From positions 1 through 6,908 of the forward strand of contig CAYTSW010000142.1 of the NCBI GenBank assembly GCA_964440605.1: a DNA stretch of 6,908 bases, read 5' to 3'. Shown piece after piece: positions 5,229 through 6,908 of the stretch (positions are counted from its first letter, which is position 1; the number at the start of each line of letters is the position of its first letter). The DNA is from CAYTSW01 sp964440605. Lineage in GTDB: Bacteria; Planctomycetota; Phycisphaerae; Phycisphaerales; UBA1924. The notes beneath the pieces were generated by a model that worked only from the letters and a program-made list of their open reading frames with translations, did not search any database and was not told where the DNA came from. A program made the position numbers and the translations under genes.

Positions 5229-6908
5229 ATGGCGGATCGTGAGCCGACGTCGCCGGGGAACACGACGCTGCGCCTGCGCGTGGGCGAGGCGCGCAACGCC
5301 GACGTGGGGCGCGCCATCGCACGCCTCGACCCGGCCGACCTCAAGACGCTGGGCGTGCGCATCGGCGACACCATCTCCATCCGCGGGAAGAAGACCACCG
5401 TCGCCCGGGCCATGCCCGCCTTCCAGGAAGACCGCGGCAAGAGCCGCGTCCAGATCGACGGGCTCACCCGGGAGAACGCCGGCGCCGGCATTGACGACCA
5501 GGTCGAGCTCGCGCCCGTCAAAGCGCAGGGCGCCGGCTCCGTCACGCTCAAGCCGACCAACGTCGCCCCAAGCCAGCGCGACCTCGATTACATCGGCGGG
5601 CTGCTCGACGGCGTCGCGGTGATGAGCGGCGACCGTGTCCGCGCCACGCTCTTCGGCAATCGCAGCGCCGACTTCGTCGTCCAGAAGACACAGCCCGGCG
5701 GGCCGGTCCTCATCAACCCGACGACGTCGCTCGTTGTCGAACGCGCGCCCGACAAACAAACCGCCGGTGGACCCGCGGCGGTGAGTTACGAGGACATCGG
5801 CGGCCTGGGCAACCAGCTCGCGCGCATCCGCGAGATGATCGAGTTGCCCCTGCGCTACCCCGAGGTCTTCCAGCGCCTTGGCATCGACCCGCCCAAGGGC
5901 GTGCTCCTGCACGGTCCTCCCGGCACCGGTAAGACGCTCATCGCCCGCGCCGTCGCCCACGAGACCGAGGCCAACTTCTACACGGTCTCCGGGCCCGAAG
6001 TGATCCACAAGTTCTACGGCGAGAGCGAAGCGCACCTGCGCAAGATCTGGGACGAAGCCACGCGCAAGGGCCCGAGCATCATCTTCCTGGACGAGATCGA
6101 CTCCATCGCCCCGCGGCGCGACAACGTGCAGGGCGAGGTCGAAAAGCGCGTCGTCGCGCAGTTGCTCGCGCTGATGGATGGGCTCAACTCGCGCGCCAAC
6201 GTCATGGTCATCGCCGCGACCAACCTGCCCAACAACATCGACCCCGCGCTGCGCCGCCCCGGACGCTTCGACCGCGAGATCACCATCCCCATCCCCGATC
6301 GGCACGGGCGCGAGCACATCCTGGGCATCCACAGCCGCGGCATGCCGCTCGGCGACGACGTCGACATGCGGCACCTCGCGTCGATCACGCACGGGTGCGT
6401 CGGGGCCGACCTGCAGGCCCTCTGCCGCGAGGCCGCGATGGCGTGCCTGCGCACGATCATGGACGAAATCGATTTCTCGATCGCCTCGATCCCGTACGAG
6501 CAGCTCGCGACGCTCGAAGTGACGATGGAACACTTCCGCCAGGCGCTCAGCGAGGTCGAGCCCTCGGCGGTGCGCGAGGTCTTCGTCGAGGTGCCGAACA
6601 TCTCGTGGGACGACATCGGCGGATTGGAGGACGTCAAACGCCGCGTGCAGGAAGCCGTCGAGTGGCCCATCGATCACCCGGCGGTCTTCGAGCGCGCGGG
6701 CGTGAAGCCCTCCAAGGGGATTCTGCTCGTCGGCCCACCCGGCGTGGGCAAGACGATGATCGCCAAGGCCGCGGCCAGCCAGACCAACGCCAACTTCATC
6801 TCGGTCAAGGGCCCCGAGCTCATGTCGCGCTTCGTCGGCGAGAGCGAAAAGGCGCTGCGCGAGGTCTTCAAGAAGGCGCGCCAGGCGGCGCCCTGCCTGA
6901 TCTTCTTC
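5229..6908 (+). CDS. Cdc48/VAT-type double AAA ATPase (3' end beyond window)
   Basis: Open reading from ATG 5229 to the window edge without a stop gives 560 residues; about 150-200 more are expected. The order is a Cdc48 N-domain with beta-barrel (about 12-175, starting LRLRVGEARNADVGRAIARL), the D1 AAA ring (about 185-450) and the start of D2. D1 begins VSYEDIGGLG and has Walker A GPPGTGKT (229-236), pore loop KFYGESE (261-267), Walker B IIFLDEID (284-291), sensor-1 ATN (330-332) and RRPGRFDR (342-349) with arginine fingers. D2 begins SWDDIGGLEDVK (459-470), with Walker A GPPGVGKT (502-509) and pore loop RFVGESE (534-540); the window ends just before its Walker B. All visible catalytic residues are intact. 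The gene is 20 bases after the Hsp20 stop, so it is likely co-transcribed. Such ATPases unfold or extract proteins by threading. It is distinct from GvpN, which is MoxR-type. Confidence 0.95.
   Translation, partial: MADREPTSPGNTTLRLRVGEARNADVGRAIARLDPADLKTLGVRIGDTISIRGKKTTVARAMPAFQEDRGKSRVQIDGLTRENAGAGIDDQVELAPVKAQGAGSVTLKPTNVAPSQRDLDYIGGLLDGVAVMSGDRVRATLFGNRSADFVVQKTQPGGPVLINPTTSLVVERAPDKQTAGGPAAVSYEDIGGLGNQLARIREMIELPLRYPEVFQRLGIDPPKGVLLHGPPGTGKTLIARAVAHETEANFYTVSGPEVIHKFYGESEAHLRKIWDEATRKGPSIIFLDEIDSIAPRRDNVQGEVEKRVVAQLLALMDGLNSRANVMVIAATNLPNNIDPALRRPGRFDREITIPIPDRHGREHILGIHSRGMPLGDDVDMRHLASITHGCVGADLQALCREAAMACLRTIMDEIDFSIASIPYEQLATLEVTMEHFRQALSEVEPSAVREVFVEVPNISWDDIGGLEDVKRRVQEAVEWPIDHPAVFERAGVKPSKGILLVGPPGVGKTMIAKAAASQTNANFISVKGPELMSRFVGESEKALREVFKKARQAAPCLIFF

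Noticed and set aside
5112..6677. Long minus-strand open frame (521 residues) opposite the Hsp20 and Cdc48-type genes
   Set aside because: It is antisense to the intact Cdc48-type AAA domains; the peptide is a His/Asp/Arg/Val/Ala-rich mixture typical of a GC-rich shadow frame, with no recognisable domain.

Overview
The window is a stretch of a gas vesicle (gvp) gene cluster from a GC-rich prokaryote. All credible genes lie on the + strand, packed end to end, several with overlapping start and stop codons, which suggests one long polycistronic unit. Third codon positions are strongly G/C-biased. The gene order (N, V-like, zinc-ribbon, F, G, S-type, K, J-type, unknown, Hsp20, Cdc48-type AAA) resembles the bacterial clusters of Proteobacteria, former Deltaproteobacteria or Planctomycetes more than the haloarchaeal or Bacillus ones. 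The phylum cannot be fixed from this sequence alone.

Layout: (1) 2-226 is the 3' end of an unidentified gene with an acidic, Pro-rich C-terminus. (2) 300-1310 is gvpN, a MoxR-type AAA+ ATPase. (3) 1325-1675 is a small basic coiled-coil protein, best matched to GvpV. (4) 1705-1908 is a 67-residue two-CxxC zinc-ribbon protein of unknown role. (5) 1943-3678 is gvpF, gvpG, a gvpS-type GvpA paralogue and gvpK, all translationally coupled or nearly so. (6) 3691-4053 is a gvpJ-type GvpA paralogue. (7) 4050-4679 is a 209-residue protein that belongs to no named Gvp family I recognise; its C-terminal part resembles the TraB/EreA/ChaN-like group. (8) 4693-5208 is an Hsp20-type small heat-shock protein. 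(9) 5229 to the window edge is the first 560 residues of a Cdc48/VAT-type double-ring AAA ATPase, which is cut off by the window end.

How they may work together: GvpS- and GvpJ-type minor shell proteins, GvpF, GvpG and GvpK are known or thought to nucleate the vesicle shell, and GvpN is an ATPase needed for its growth. The Hsp20 and the Cdc48-type unfoldase add a protein-handling module to the same transcript, presumably to keep the very hydrophobic, aggregation-prone GvpA-family subunits soluble or to remove misassembled ones. The 209-residue protein lies between these two parts. The major shell protein GvpA and a second GvpF/L paralogue are not in the window and must lie outside it if the organelle is functional. 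No convincing promoter, terminator, tRNA, rRNA, mobile element or CRISPR array was seen. The only non-coding gaps are short (the longest is 73 bases, 227-299).
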